A DNA stretch of 64,000 nt from Isoetes taiwanensis. Its lineage: Eukaryota > Streptophyta > Lycopodiopsida > Isoetales > Isoetaceae. Positions 33,430 to 44,165 of the stretch are shown piece after piece (the first letter of the stretch is position 1; the number at the start of each line of letters is the position of its first letter). The stretch lies in contig JAJEKV010000094.1 of the NCBI GenBank assembly GCA_021234155.1, forward strand, positions 3,144,535-3,208,534, in the 5' to 3' direction. Below the pieces are notes generated by a model, which saw only the letters and a program-made list of their open reading frames with translations, made no database searches and was not told the origin of the DNA. A program made the translations under genes and the position numbers.

Positions 33430-36102
33430 CGATCTATAACGATAATGAACTCTGAATCTTGACTAGCAGCATGCAAAATGCGTTGTGCTGCAGCACACCT
33501 CTTTGCATTGGATCGGCTATATCTTCCAAACTCAGCTGACAGAGGATGTGTTGAAGATTAGATGGATTCATACAGTCAGCAATAAATAAAGTAATTCCTA
33601 ATATATACCAAGGCTCCAACGCTCGTTGCAGCAGTCCAAGATTGTGCCTCCAGCAGGCATTGAACCATCCAGAAATCCAATGAGATGGGATACCAAAGTA
33701 TACATGCGTAGGTTCACTTGACACTCAAGGGTTTGATGCTTGAGTGTCTTCCAATGAGCCTCCACATAGCTCGTGGTATTACAATTACCGCGAGGGAACA
33801 TCCTCCTATGACGCTGCCAGTAGCCATTCCATGTTCCAGAACCTAACCAATTGTGGTTTAGATAGCTATGATATGAGTGTGCACTAGTTAGTATTATGTC
33901 TTGTTACCTTAAGGAAACAAGTATAAGTAGATGCAACATGACTCACTTCATAATAGCAGGATTCCTTCCATACACTCGCAGGAATGCATGTAGTTTAGTA
34001 TCATACAGTAGCTGGTTTGGCTCCGTTATCAATGCAGTGAGCCGCATAAAAACATCACTATGCATACCATGATCAGGTATGCATGTAGTTTAGTATCATA
34101 CAGTAGCTGGTTTGGCTCCGTCATCAATGCAGTGAGCCGCATAAAAACATCACTACGCATATCATGATCAGGGATCCTTGGGCAGAGATTGCGTAACCAC
34201 GCCCGCTTGCAGTGGAACCAACATGAAATTACATTGCAGGCAACTAGCTCTCCATTATGCCAGCATAGTGGATCCTCTGCTATTACCTCTTCAAGAACAG
34301 TACGCTCTACCCCATCCATGTCGATTGTAATGGAGCGAGGCCTAACATTGCCCATTCGTTCAAATACTTTTTGCATAGCTATTTTTAGTGCATAATTTTG
34401 GTATTGTGCTCCTGTTTTAATTGTACACAACATGTAGAATACTGGGTACCCAACTCCACCAAATGACAGTACAATTGCTGCGTAGAGTGGATATTTCCAC
34501 ATGTTGGTGCCGGCAGTTGAGTCCATTGCCCATCCACTATTGTGGCTATATCTCACAAAGCTGCCTCCAAAGATTGAATCATCTTGAATGACAAGTATCC
34601 ATGGCCACCTTTTAGGATCATGATGTCTTTCACAATACCTACCGATGGTAAATAACTTTCCCATCACGCCCAATCACTAATGCTACTCTCCAAGCTTTCC
34701 CCAATCGGGCTAGACTAGCCGCGTGGAACCCTACATGCAACCACTCAATATTCAACGATACAAGAGCTCCACAAGATTTAAAAACAAGATGAATATGGAG
34801 TAATGAATTATCAAATACGCACTCGATAATGATGTTGGTAACCGAAGTCGCCATACATCCTCCCCGTGACATGACAAACCCAGAAATAACTCGACGATGC
34901 GAGGCATCCCGCTTCATGGTCGGTCCACACTGCCTCACAAAATCCCAAACCGTCTTGGCCTTGGAAACTGATGTTAATAAACTAGCAGCCTCCTGGAGCA
35001 ATTGTGGATATACTGGCATAGACCAATCTTCAGCACAACTGAAGGGGTCGTGTCCTGAATGTTGAGAGCGTACCAACACAAATGCTCTCTAATCAATGGA
35101 TGCAGATCTACCGTTGTACAAGACGATTCAAAATGTACAACCACGCCTATAGGATCTCCGCACTTGCCCAATGCTCGTTTCTAACGCATCGACGACGACG
35201 AGGATGCCTCCAACGATGACATGCATAATCATCGACAGTCTCCTGAGTTTGTGTTCGTACCCTAGAGTGCGCATGGACTAACCGCACTCTATACTGTGTT
35301 TGCAACTGGATGACCTGCTCTTCTAATTGATCAATACTTATTTCAACCTTGTGATCAAAGTGCTCATCAGCTAGTCTCATTCTACCTCCACATTGGCATG
35401 CCGTGAGGCAATCAATGAATGTATTGTCTTGGAATGCCATGAAATAGAAGTCCTACCTCCCACTCACTCTAGTGTTTCCATGGTTTTATAAAATGAGACA
35501 TGTGTAGATTCTTCCAAGTGATGATGGGCCACAATAGTGTCCCACATCTCTATCCATGGAATCCTACGTTGTGGTCCATGGTCGAGCCTATACAAATAGG
35601 ACCCTACTGCAGGCTCTGTATGAAGTTTAGACATATATATTCCAACGCCGACCTTCGACAAGATTTGGGGTTGGGGGCCTATTTTTCCTTTGAGGAGTGG
35701 AAGGAAAGTTTGGATCACATCTATCAATGTCAGAAGACAAGGGATTACTATGATGCATTACGCAATGTCTCATAAGCTGATATGTTTCAGACGTAAATCC
35801 ATATCCCTTAACTATTCTACTATCTAACCATGCAATAGGGTCAGGATATCTTGTTGCACACTCTATCAATAACTCTCGATGGCTTCTAGGAGGATGTTGG
35901 CTTCCTATTTCACTCACACCCACGTAATCCTCCCCGTAAGGTTGAGGGACCTAGATACATCGTCCCCAATGTCAAGCTCTTCATCAATTAAGAGCTCCCT
36001 TCTTCAGAAAAAAAATCCTCTATGTCACTAGAGAACCATCATCGAGATATTTGAAAAATCATCATCACTACCACTAGCCTCCAAATCATAGTTGGTCTCC
36101 AT
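33430..36102 (-). pseudogene. MULE-type transposase of the second element, frameshifted
   Basis: A plausible start is the ATG at 36102 (METNYDLEASGSDDDFSN), just inside the right palindrome cluster. The protein continues through EIGSQHPPRSHRELLIECAT (about 35910-35770), 35440-35147 and 35079-34639. The catalytic core at 34673-34150 has WAMDSTAGTNMWKYPLYA (first Asp at 34521-34523), ITIDMDGVER (second Asp near 34320) and CNVISCWFHCKRAWLRNL, the C-x-x-H region typical of MULE transposases. The C-terminal part at 33801-33598 contains GNCNTTSYVEAHWKTLK. Several frames are needed, and a 95-bp duplication at 33986-34175 shifts the frame. It is unrelated in sequence to the transposase at 6.8-9.4 kb and lacks a visible SWIM finger. 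Confidence 0.75.
33986..34175. repeat. 95-bp tandem duplication within the transposase
   Basis: Two copies starting GCATGTAGTTTAGTATC at 33986 and 34081 are nearly identical (differences such as CCGTTATC/CCGTCATC). As 95 is not a multiple of three, it breaks the transposase frame. Confidence 0.92.
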
Positions 36103-36439
36103 CTACAATCCCTAGTACAATATCAAATATACAATAAATAATTCTTGTCCTAATATAGTTACAAGAATATCATTCTATTCATATGTACTTATGGCACAAA
36201 ATCAAAATAGTGACATATGTTTAATACAAAATGAATAGAATTGATACCGCCGCCTTCTCGATAGCTACAGAACAGGAGGAAGACTATCCAGAACTAAAGT
36301 AATGCGTTAAAAAGAAATAAAATAAAAGCTTACGATGATGAAAAAATCGGACACCATGAGCAAAAGAACCGGGAAGATCACCAAAGCGCGGACGAAGTCG
36401 ATCGCCTCACACACGAGCTATTGATATTTTATAGAAGTG

Positions 36440-36870
36440 ACGTATATCGAGTTCGATATACATGTTGTATATCGCGCTAAATATACGTCAGTGGCATGGT
36501 GCCAAAAAAAAGACATATATCTAACTCGATATACGTCTTTTGTAATGTGGCAAAGGCCATGGGCTGCAAAAATAAAAACTCGTATATAAATTTTTATATC
36601 GATATAGCGATATCGAAAAGCGATATATGTATATGGCATATATCGAGTTCGATATACGCTATATATGCCATATAATTGTATAAAAATGACGCTTATATTT
36701 TGTGTATTATACGGAATTTTTCGGCCGGCCAAAATCGAAAATTAAAAAAAAAAATCGTATATCGAGTTCGATATATGGCGTATATTGAACGCCGTATATC
36801 GAACTCGATATATGCTATATATTTGTATATCGAGTTCGATATACGCAGTATATCTAACTCGATATACGTT
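36440..36870 (+). repeat. Right cluster of TATATCGA/TCGATATA near-palindromes
   Basis: Copies at about 36442, 36516, 36640, 36756, 36796, 36826 and 36850 share the unit of the left cluster. They mark the right end of the second MULE-like element. Confidence 0.85.
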
Positions 36871-36919
36871 TGGTTTTGAATATATAGTGAGGGTGCCAAT
36901 AGTAGCACTGCGTGATTTC

Positions 36920-37330
36920 TCTTGAAGAGTACCAATCCAAAATTTGATGACGAAATCAAAGCCACTGCTCCCTCTCAAATCCTTGAATTACTTGTGATCC
37001 TTTGCCAAATCTGTCAGCTTCTGCTTCCACCATATTAAAATCGCCAACTATAAACCAAACAAAATTGCTTCTAAGTCTAAGAACCGTATTCCATAAGGAA
37101 GCCCATAGAGAACCGTTTTGGCCTGGCCGATTATGAGCATAAACATTATTGACCCTTATCCTACCATTTAACAATAACTCAATGACCAAACTTATCAACT
37201 TGGGTAAATGTAACATCAATAGAAGACCTCCAAGCAGTGGGGACCCTAGCTTTAGCTGAGTTAGTTGCTGCAATGACAACATTGTAGTTATAATCCATAA
37301 TGGAAGCCAACTTGTGGACATCACTCTACG
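36920..37330 (-). mobile_element. LINE endonuclease (APE-type) fragment
   Basis: The minus-strand frame contains VNNVYAHNRPGQNGSLWASL then NFVWFIVGDFNMVEAEADRF, the characteristic N-x-YA...GDFN-x-V...DR signature of the L1-type apurinic endonuclease. Reading continues toward 36900 (SNFGLVLFKRNHAVLL) and stops at the end of the second MULE-like element. No RT follows on the other side of that element. Confidence 0.8.
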
Positions 37331-38115
37331 ATGTTTGTATCCTCAAGGCAGCAAAAATCCATAGAAAATTTGGATGAATAAAGAGAAAATTTGCTCCTTT
37401 TACTACATTATTAGCGAGCCACTTGTTAAGGAGGCTGGAAGAAACTGAACAAATTTAAGTAAAGTCGATTAAAAAATACATCCTATTTTAATAACACATG
37501 CCTCTTTTATTCTTCAAAAAACAAAAAAGATCAAATTACCCCCAAAATTTACATATGAGAAGTATTATAAGCTATATGATCCTAAAACGGAATGAGTGTC
37601 ATAAATGAAGCTTAAATGGTCCCTTCTTGTGATAATCTAATAAACAAATATTGTTGTAGGAAGATCAAGACAATTAAAAGATTGGGATTTTCTTCCTACC
37701 TTCCTTCCTTCCTACATGGGTGAACTAGGTTATCAACGTGATTCCATTTGTTAAAATAAGAAACAATATATTAATTTCATCTATGTTTTAATAGATCCAT
37801 TTCTATACTTGACCATTGTTCTTTGTGTTGTGCTAAGGTATCAAAAATATCGAAAAACACGACGAGAACTTAGTATCTACATTAGTTTTAAAAAATTGGC
37901 ACCCTTCATTGGGATACGGAGAAGAATGCCATGCGGATAAGCAAGTACATCACTTCAATGATGTAAAATTACGAACAATACTACAAAACTCTTACTCTTC
38001 TAGAAGAGGGGAACATGACCTTCCCGGAAATTCTCTAGCAAGAGAAGAAAAGCGGCTAGGGGTATATCATCATGCCACGCTGACAACTTTACTTACTTTG
38101 AGGTATTGAATGATA
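37331..38115. other. No supported gene
   Basis: AT-rich spacer. A 66-codon frame at 37909-38109 has no recognisable domain. The duplicated LTP locus begins at about 38116. Confidence 0.5.
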
Positions 38116-38293
38116 ATTTGAGGTGTAGAATGAAGACCGTTAATTGTTTATAAGATGTTTACGAGGCCCTATGGAAGTTCAATATATTTTATGAGAAACC
38201 CAACAATGAATGAATGGAATATCTTCGATCAATGAATACCCGTGATAACAAACTTGATCGGGATTAACTAATCCTAAGCATGATTAGATTAAG

Positions 38294-38302
38294 CTATATA
38301 TG
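38294..38302 (+). promoter_or_regulatory. Candidate TATA box of DIR1-like gene 1
   Basis: CTATATATG lies about 70 bp upstream of the 5'UTR splice donor. Upstream, CCCGTGATA is shared with the paralogue's promoter, which supports this as the promoter region. Confidence 0.45.
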
Positions 38303-38373
38303 TCCATGCATCTCCATTTCTAGGTAATAAGTGCTTGTTCTTATTTGTTCAAGTTTTCTCGGCGACTTAGCAG

Positions 38374-38542
38374 GTTTGCATTTTTGAGCAACCTGTTTTT
38401 TGTTTGGTGATGGGCTTGTTTGATTTTTTCGTTCTAGTTAGAACACTATTACCTTTAGATGTTGAGATGATAGTAGTCAATCGTTTAGTTTATATGTTTG
38501 TAGTTTAGCTGAGTTTTGTGGAATGTTGGTTGTATAGTGCAG
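38374..38542 (+). other. 5'UTR intron of DIR1-like gene 1
   Basis: The donor TTAGCAG/GTTTGCATTT aligns with the paralogue's CTCAG/GTTTAGATTT. The acceptor TAGTGCAG lies 17 bases before the ATG, as TTGAATGCAG does in the paralogue. Inferred length is 169 bp. Confidence 0.65.
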
Positions 38543-38559
38543 GTCTCAAAATTCAAGAA

Positions 38560-38910
38560 ATGGCAAAGAAGCTCTTGATTGTAGCATGTATACTGATCAA
38601 CCTAAGTCTATCTATGGTGGAATGTGGAGAACCTGATGCGCCAAATGTGAATTGTAATGAAGTTCAACACAAGTTGGCAGTTTGTGCACCTTCGGTAATG
38701 GGGGCAAATCCACCAAACCCATCAGAAGCATGCTGCAACATGCTTCGATCCACGACACCCGAGGAAGCATGTGCATGTAAGCCCATGTCAATGCCCGATG
38801 CCCCTGGATTCAAGATGTACTTCAACCCTGCTGCAGCACAGGCATTGCCTGCAAAATGCAACCTTCCTATTACCTCTCCTCCTTCCAACTGCCCTTCATC
38901 TAAACATTGA
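38560..38910 (+). CDS. DIR1-like non-specific lipid-transfer protein 1
   Basis: The protein has 116 residues. The MAKK start is chosen because it is shared with the paralogue and begins a signal peptide (hydrophobic to about residue 20, cleavage near residue 23). The mature protein carries the eight-cysteine motif C32, C42, C58-C59, C71-x-C73, C100, C111, with spacing C-x9-C-x15-CC-x11-CxC-x26-C-x10-C. The first spacings and the NPPNPSEACC and AQALPAKC segments match the DIR1/type IV group of plant lipid-transfer proteins, which bind lipids in the apoplast and in Arabidopsis act in systemic acquired resistance. CxC spacing is longer than in DIR1, so the ligand may differ. Single coding exon, with an intron only in the 5'UTR. 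The paralogue lies 5.3 kb downstream. It looks intact. Confidence 0.9.
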   Translation: MAKKLLIVACILINLSLSMVECGEPDAPNVNCNEVQHKLAVCAPSVMGANPPNPSEACCNMLRSTTPEEACACKPMSMPDAPGFKMYFNPAAAQALPAKCNLPITSPPSNCPSSKH

Positions 38911-38949
38911 ACCAGGAAAACAAAGAAGTTTCTATGGCCCTTACTGATC

Positions 38950-39265
38950 ATTGTGATGTTTGATGTTCCTTCAAACCAATGTAGTATGTTACTCTACCTA
39001 GCTAACTACTTATCTATCGTTCCTTCTTATGTACTTTGTCTTTCTCCTTAAATCTAAACTTATATTATCAGTTTGAACAAGGTGTAAGTTCGATGACCTT
39101 TATTAATCAATGTGGTGTTTGATGGATATTCCTTCAAACCAATGTGGTATCACGTAAAAGTTACTCTATCTTGTCTATTTAAGTATCCTTCCTTCCCCTG
39201 TATTTTCTTTTCCTCCTTTAACATCATCACTTGCTATTAGTTTGAACAAGGAACAACATGTATAT
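38950..39265. repeat. Tandem duplication of the 3'UTR of gene 1 (about 160 bp)
   Basis: Two diverged copies, each from GTTTGATG...CCTTCAAACCAATGT to CAGTTTGAACAAGG or TAGTTTGAACAAGG, start at about 38951 and 39111. Confidence 0.8.
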
Positions 39266-39825
39266 CCATGCCATAATATCATATGCCTTGACCTAGCAAT
39301 GTGTTTGATGGTTGACTAATACTAATACTATGTAGATTGGTATATATAGTCCTACCATCTTATGTTGTCGTCATAATGGAAATTTGGCCCACACACAATT
39401 TCCTAAGTAAGCCATCGGTTTTCTATCGTTAAAATACCTATAATACTCTTAAAATCTTGGATCGTTATCATGAAAAGGTGAAAGAATGAGGTTGGCCTAT
39501 AGTTTTGACATGCATTTTAGAGGAAATTAGAAGCATGGATGTGAAAGAAAATAATATTGGAAATGACATAAGGTAAATTACGATGCGAATTCAATGTATA
39601 CTCTGTCTACTAAGTTTGAGCTTATTCATGGAGAAAACATTTGCTTAACATTAGAACCCTAGGAGTGTAACTTCCAATAGAATGACCGCTTTTTTTTTGT
39701 CATATAGTGGGGTACAAGGTTTTTAATAGTACCAAAACAATTTCAAACATAGCTTTATAAGAGAGAGAAATCATGAACCGTCAAAACCCTTCTATTTCGA
39801 TGGTTCTAGGTACGCCCGATTTGGG

Positions 39826-40115
39826 TTGGCCTCCCACGGAAACCCTTCCGGGTTTTAGTGGAAACCCTTTCGGCTTTCCATGGAAACCCTTCCGGGTTTT
39901 AGTGGAAACCCTTCCGGGTTTTAATGGAAACCCTTCCGGTTTTCAATAAAACCCGGAAGGGTTTCAATGGAAATCCTTCCGGTTTTCCAGAATTTGAAAA
40001 CCCTAAGGGTTTCCACTAAAACCCTAAGGGTTTCCATGGAAAGCCGTAAGGGTTTCCATATTGGAAAGCCTAAGGGTTTCCATTAGAACCCCGAAGGGTT
40101 TCCACAAAATTATTT
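39826..40115. repeat. Hairpin array of GGAAACCCTTCCGGG units
   Basis: Units on the left arm read GGAAACCCTTCCGGGTTTT. After a centre near 39950 they switch to the reverse complement (CTAAGGGTTTCC, GGAAGGGTTTC), giving arms of over 100 bp. Related units recur at 40228-40375. The CCCTAAGGG variants are not telomeric repeats. Confidence 0.9.
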
Positions 40116-42228
40116 TTTTCAAAATATTTACACATCGTGAGCCTTTATGGCTTACGCCTTTCCACACCTGACGCCGACATTAAGGCGCACGCCTATCGAA
40201 ATGCACGCCACTCAAAATTCAAATTTTGAGTGGAAACCCTTCCCGATTTCCTTGCATGATGGAAATTGGGAAGGGTTTCCACAGAGGAGGAGGAAAATAG
40301 GAAGGGTTTCCACAGCCAGAGGAAAAACAAAGTTAGGTTTCCAAATGAGGAGGAAAATAGGTTAGGTTTCCATATGCGCTTAGAAACTCCATGGGGTTTT
40401 AGATCATGGTTCTTTTGGTCAAATTATTTTGTTATCAAAGCTTAAAATTGCATTGAATTGAAGGCGCAAACATATTGAAGTTTTAGAATCTCGTATTAAA
40501 CCGCCATGCATGTACAATGTTTGACCAGGATAGTGCGTACGTGTGAAGTTGCACTCTATTATGTTGCATCATGGCACTATGCTTTACATAATCTCTATTG
40601 CATAACCTTTGTCTTTGTTAAATATTCTTCCGTCGTACATGCAAGAGACCAAAAGAAAAAAAGAAACAAGCTAGGGTCTAATCTAGCTAACACTATTACT
40701 CCAAAAACTAACACTCGTTAGAGTTTGAGACTAAGTCTGTCCCGACATTACTCGGGCCCATACCATTCAACCTGGCTTTGTATAATTATGAGGCAAAATA
40801 GAGATAGAAAAGACCATTGCCTGGACGTCAAACATGATGAAGACCAAGTATTTGGCCCCAAATCGTGCTTAACCATAGGAGAGTCTTATTAATACTATAT
40901 GGTTCACTAAGATAAGCAAAAAGTTAATGACAAATATCATATTTACCATTCTAGGCTAGATCGATATGAAGAAAGTCGGTTTCCCAGACCTCAAACATAC
41001 AGGCTATTCCTAGAAGGTAGTCAAAGAAATAGACAAAGTTAAAAAATTCTGCAAATGTCTAAAACTTGATGAAGACCAAGTATTTGGCCTCATACCAAAT
41101 GTATTTTATATTATAAGCAGAGTAGAGAAACATCTACATGGCAAAAAGTCTAAAAGAGATAGAGACTTTAAGACCATCTTGTTCTCACAACATACCAAAG
41201 GATAATTATAGTGTACGTACCATCAAATGTTTTGGCAACAACAAAGGCCCAAAAAGAGTTGTTACACAACACAAAAATAAGATGGGACCAGCACTATTTA
41301 AGTGCAATAACATAGAAAAGTGTAACAGTAGAAAATAAAGCCTGTTCTTTCTTTTGTAATTTTCAGATTTGTTGTATCATCCGGTTCACGCATTTCCATA
41401 ATCCACAAAAGGTGAGTTAAAGCGTGTTACCCGCAAAGAAACCAAAGCAAATTAGCCTTAATCGTGGTAATAAACTAAGCCACTAGCGTGTAAGCGGCTA
41501 CAAAACTCGCTTTTTATCCGATCCTTTTGTTATAAAAGCTAAAAACTCATAAAATGTACCACAATAGATGGTCGCCTAGTTATGAGACAAAGCTTATATG
41601 AAAAAATGCTTAAGTATGCATCGATAGAAGACTCTTCATTCTCGGGCCAAAAACCCGAGAGGCTAAGAGAGCAAACACAAGTAAAATAGTTAAAGATCGC
41701 CAAGTTCATAATGTAGCGGACCCAAGATATTAAGACATCATAAAAAGCACAAAGAAATGCTTCAAAGATGCGTAAAACAAGCTAGAAGCTTCTAGGCTAG
41801 TAGCCATATTAACAAGAGGCCAAGAGATCCACACAAAGTAAAGTGGTTAAAGATCAAGAAATTCATATTGTTGCGGACCCGAACATATCACAGAACCCCG
41901 AACTAGGTGGCCGGAAAAGAGAAACTAGAAATAAAGCAAAACAGAGGGGTAAAAGGAAGCTTGATTGTGGCCGAACCGTACTAGATGCCAAAATCAACAA
42001 AGATTTATGCAACTTAGTGACAAAGAGAAAAATTAAAATGCTAAAAATGCAAAGTCCGGTTATCATAGCACATCTAACCGCTTTTTGTGCAACCCTGATC
42101 ATGAACAGACTGTTAAAAAACCCGGATCTGTAAACATGAACTTGGTGCTAGAAATAAGAAAGACAAACTAAATCATGCAGAACTGTATTAGATGCCAAAA
42201 CCATAGGCTTTTTAGCAAACCGTTGTTG

Positions 42229-42374
42229 GAATCCCTACATCTGCCGGATTGGAAGCCCCTTTCAACCATTGATTCAGATAAAACTGTAAAAAAATGGGCC
42301 GAATCCCTACCTCTGCCGGATTGGAAGCCCCTTTCAACCATTGATTCAGAAATAAAACTGTAAAAAAGTAGGCC
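42229..42374. repeat. 72-bp tandem duplication
   Basis: Two copies beginning GAATCCCTAC at 42229 and 42301 share TCTGCCGGATTGGAAGCCCC and end near GGCC. Confidence 0.92.
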
Positions 42375-42717
42375 GATTCATGGTTTTCTTTGCGCATACA
42401 TACATATCCAAGAGTTTCAGATCATTACAGGAATAATCAAGGAAAATCAGAAGATTTTTTCGATTGAATCGGAAGTAGGAAGTAGAAGATTTCTTACCTT
42501 TTTGTACCAGGAACTCCAGAAACTGTGTCGGATTCCCTAAATTACTGAAACGCTTCCTTGCTTCCTTGAATCGATTCGCCAATTTCAGAAGCAAAATCGT
42601 CGGAGAAGAGGAGGTGAGAGAAAAAAAATCCTTCCTAAAAAGCCTCTTTAAAATTAGCCATAGGAATTTAATTCTAGTCATTAATTAAGGGTGGATATCT
42701 TCACCCAAAAAAATCTA

Positions 42718-42828
42718 GTTTCAGTGGAAACCCTTCCGGGGTTCTAATATGGAAACCCTTCCGGGGTTCAATGGAAATCCGGAAGGGTTTCCATATAAAA
42801 CCCCGGAACGGTTTCCATTAATTTATTT
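42718..42828. repeat. Right hairpin array of GGAAACCCTTCCGGGG units
   Basis: Two forward units are followed by reverse-complement units (CCGGAAGGGTTTCC), mirroring the array at 39826-40115. Confidence 0.85.
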
Positions 42829-43424
42829 AATAACCCCAATCGGGGGGAGATAGTGTGAGCGCTTCTATTTCTTTGTCATGAGAAAACGCATTTCAAGAAT
42901 GGTCAACTTTGGAGTAGATGTCCTTGTTTTTTTTTCTCATATGGATAGTAAAATGGAGCTTCAGGCTACAATATGTTGAAGGATATTAAGGGGCTTGAGG
43001 CAGAAAAAAGTTGAAGTGTCTACATTAGATTTTGCATGTTGTCATTGAGCATGAGGACAGAAATGCGTTTACTTCATTGAAGTAGCGCAGATATCAACAA
43101 AGCTTTCATTAATTTATTCTGGAAAATGGGAATTTGACATTCATAGCAAGAGAAAGAATTCGGCTCGAAACATCTGACATTGTCATGGGTTTTTGAAGGC
43201 AGATTAAAAACAACCAAGTATGCACCTGACAGATCCAGTTAGCTTTGAGGTGTAGAACGAAGAATGGCAATATTTTATGAATAACTTAACTTATTTAATT
43301 TTCTTATAGTTGTGCAAAATATTTTCTGGCCCTACACGGAAGCACAAAAGCCGAACCAACCTGAAAATCCCGTGATATTAAACCCGACCGCGGTTAACCA
43401 GCTACCACGGTTAGTTTAAACCTC

Positions 43425-43432
43425 TGTATATG
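43425..43432 (+). promoter_or_regulatory. Candidate TATA box of DIR1-like gene 2
   Basis: TGTATATG lies 80 bp before the UTR splice donor, in the position matching the TATA of gene 1. Confidence 0.35.
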
Positions 43433-43512
43433 TATGCATGCATTTCATTCTATCTTCTCAGGCTAGATTGATCTCTTCTTACGTGTTCAGAGGATTCTTG
43501 GCTGATTCTCAG

Positions 43513-43817
43513 GTTTAGATTTCTGGAGCAGATGTGTGCTTTTTGGTTATTGGGTTTTTCTGTTTGGTTTCAAATATGTTTGTATGATGGGTTCCTTAGT
43601 GGATTCGTGTGTCTGTTTCATAGATTTTGCAGAGATACTGTTTGGGCATGTATGCTGGAAGGATATGAAATGAATACAATAGCTATTGGATGCTGTTAGA
43701 TTAGTATAAATGTAAGATTGATGGTGGTAGCAGGGGGGACTGTTTAGGACTGACATTGGTATAAAATAAGATGAATATGGTTATTAATTAAGTTAAGTGT
43801 GTGTGTGTTGAATGCAG
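43513..43817 (+). other. 5'UTR intron of DIR1-like gene 2
   Basis: The donor GATTCTCAG/GTTTAG and acceptor TTGAATGCAG are in the same places as in gene 1. The intron is longer (305 bp against 169). Confidence 0.65.
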
Positions 43818-43835
43818 AGTTAAAAGCTTAAAAAA

Positions 43836-44165
43836 ATGGCGAAGAAGCTAGTAATGGCAGCATGGATTCTGATATGCATAGCCATAGCTATGGAAGCTGG
43901 AGCACAGAAGTTCAACTGCACGGAGTCTCAGCTGAAGCTGGCGCCGTGTGCAGAGGCAGTGATAGGGGCAAATCCGCCGGACCCATCAAAGGAATGCTGC
44001 GACGGCCTCCGATCCACCACTGCCGAAGAAGTATGCACCTGCAAGCTCATGTCCAGCGCCGGAAGCGTTCAGGGCTACAACCCTGCTGCAGCTCAGGCCA
44101 TGCCTGCCAAATGCAAAATCCCTCTCCCTTCTTCTCCTCCTCCTAAATGTGCTTCTGATACCTAA
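43836..44165 (+). CDS. DIR1-like non-specific lipid-transfer protein 2
   Basis: The protein has 109 residues, with an N-terminal signal peptide (MAKKLVMAAWILICIAIA, cleavage near residue 23). The eight cysteines are C28, C38, C54-C55, C67-x-C69, C93 and C105, with spacing C-x9-C-x15-CC-x11-CxC-x23-C-x11-C. GANPPDPSKECC and NPAAAQAMPAKC match gene 1 closely, and the C-terminal tail is Pro/Ser-rich. It is three residues shorter than gene 1 between CxC and the seventh Cys. The duplicated region includes about 270 bp of promoter, starting at TTTGAGGTGTAGAA (43245; compare 38118), and the 5'UTR intron. So this is a segmental tandem duplication, not a retrocopy. Expected role as for gene 1: a secreted, lipid-binding protein. 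It looks intact. Confidence 0.9.
   Translation: MAKKLVMAAWILICIAIAMEAGAQKFNCTESQLKLAPCAEAVIGANPPDPSKECCDGLRSTTAEEVCTCKLMSSAGSVQGYNPAAAQAMPAKCKIPLPSSPPPKCASDT

Larger units (their letters stand above)
30650..36900 (-). mobile_element. Second MULE-like element with palindromic termini
   Basis: Both ends carry clustered near-palindromes TATATCGA-NN-TCGATATA: 30668-30835 at the left, 36440-36870 at the right. Nowhere between are they as dense. The outer sequences also agree as inverted repeats (ATTCGAAACCATGCGTATA at left, ATTCAAAACCAAACGTATA from the right). Inside lies a minus-strand MULE-type transposase. The left flank is chromovirus and the right flank LINE. No clean target duplication was found, so borders are good only to about 50 bp. 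Confidence 0.62.
39798..42861. mobile_element. 3.06-kb foldback/TIR element between the LTP paralogues
   Basis: CTTCTATTTC at 39789-39798 recurs at 42862-42871, fitting a 9-10-bp target duplication. The ends are weakly inverted (CGCCCGATTTGGGTT at left; CCCCCGATTGGGGTT reading in from the right). Both subterminal zones are built from the hairpin unit AAACCC-TTCC-GGGTTT: 39826-40115, and 42718-42828. The interior has no transposase, only local duplications (for example GATGAAGACCAAGTATTTGG at 40830 and 41068). It is best explained as a non-autonomous Mutator-like or foldback element. Confidence 0.55.

Noticed and set aside
35500-35775. Plus-strand 91-codon frame
   Set aside because: Lies opposite the better-supported minus-strand transposase exons.
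39826-40115. Interstitial telomere repeats
   Set aside because: The units contain CCCTAAGGG and CCCTTCCGGG but not tandem TTTAGGG; the array is an inverted hairpin.
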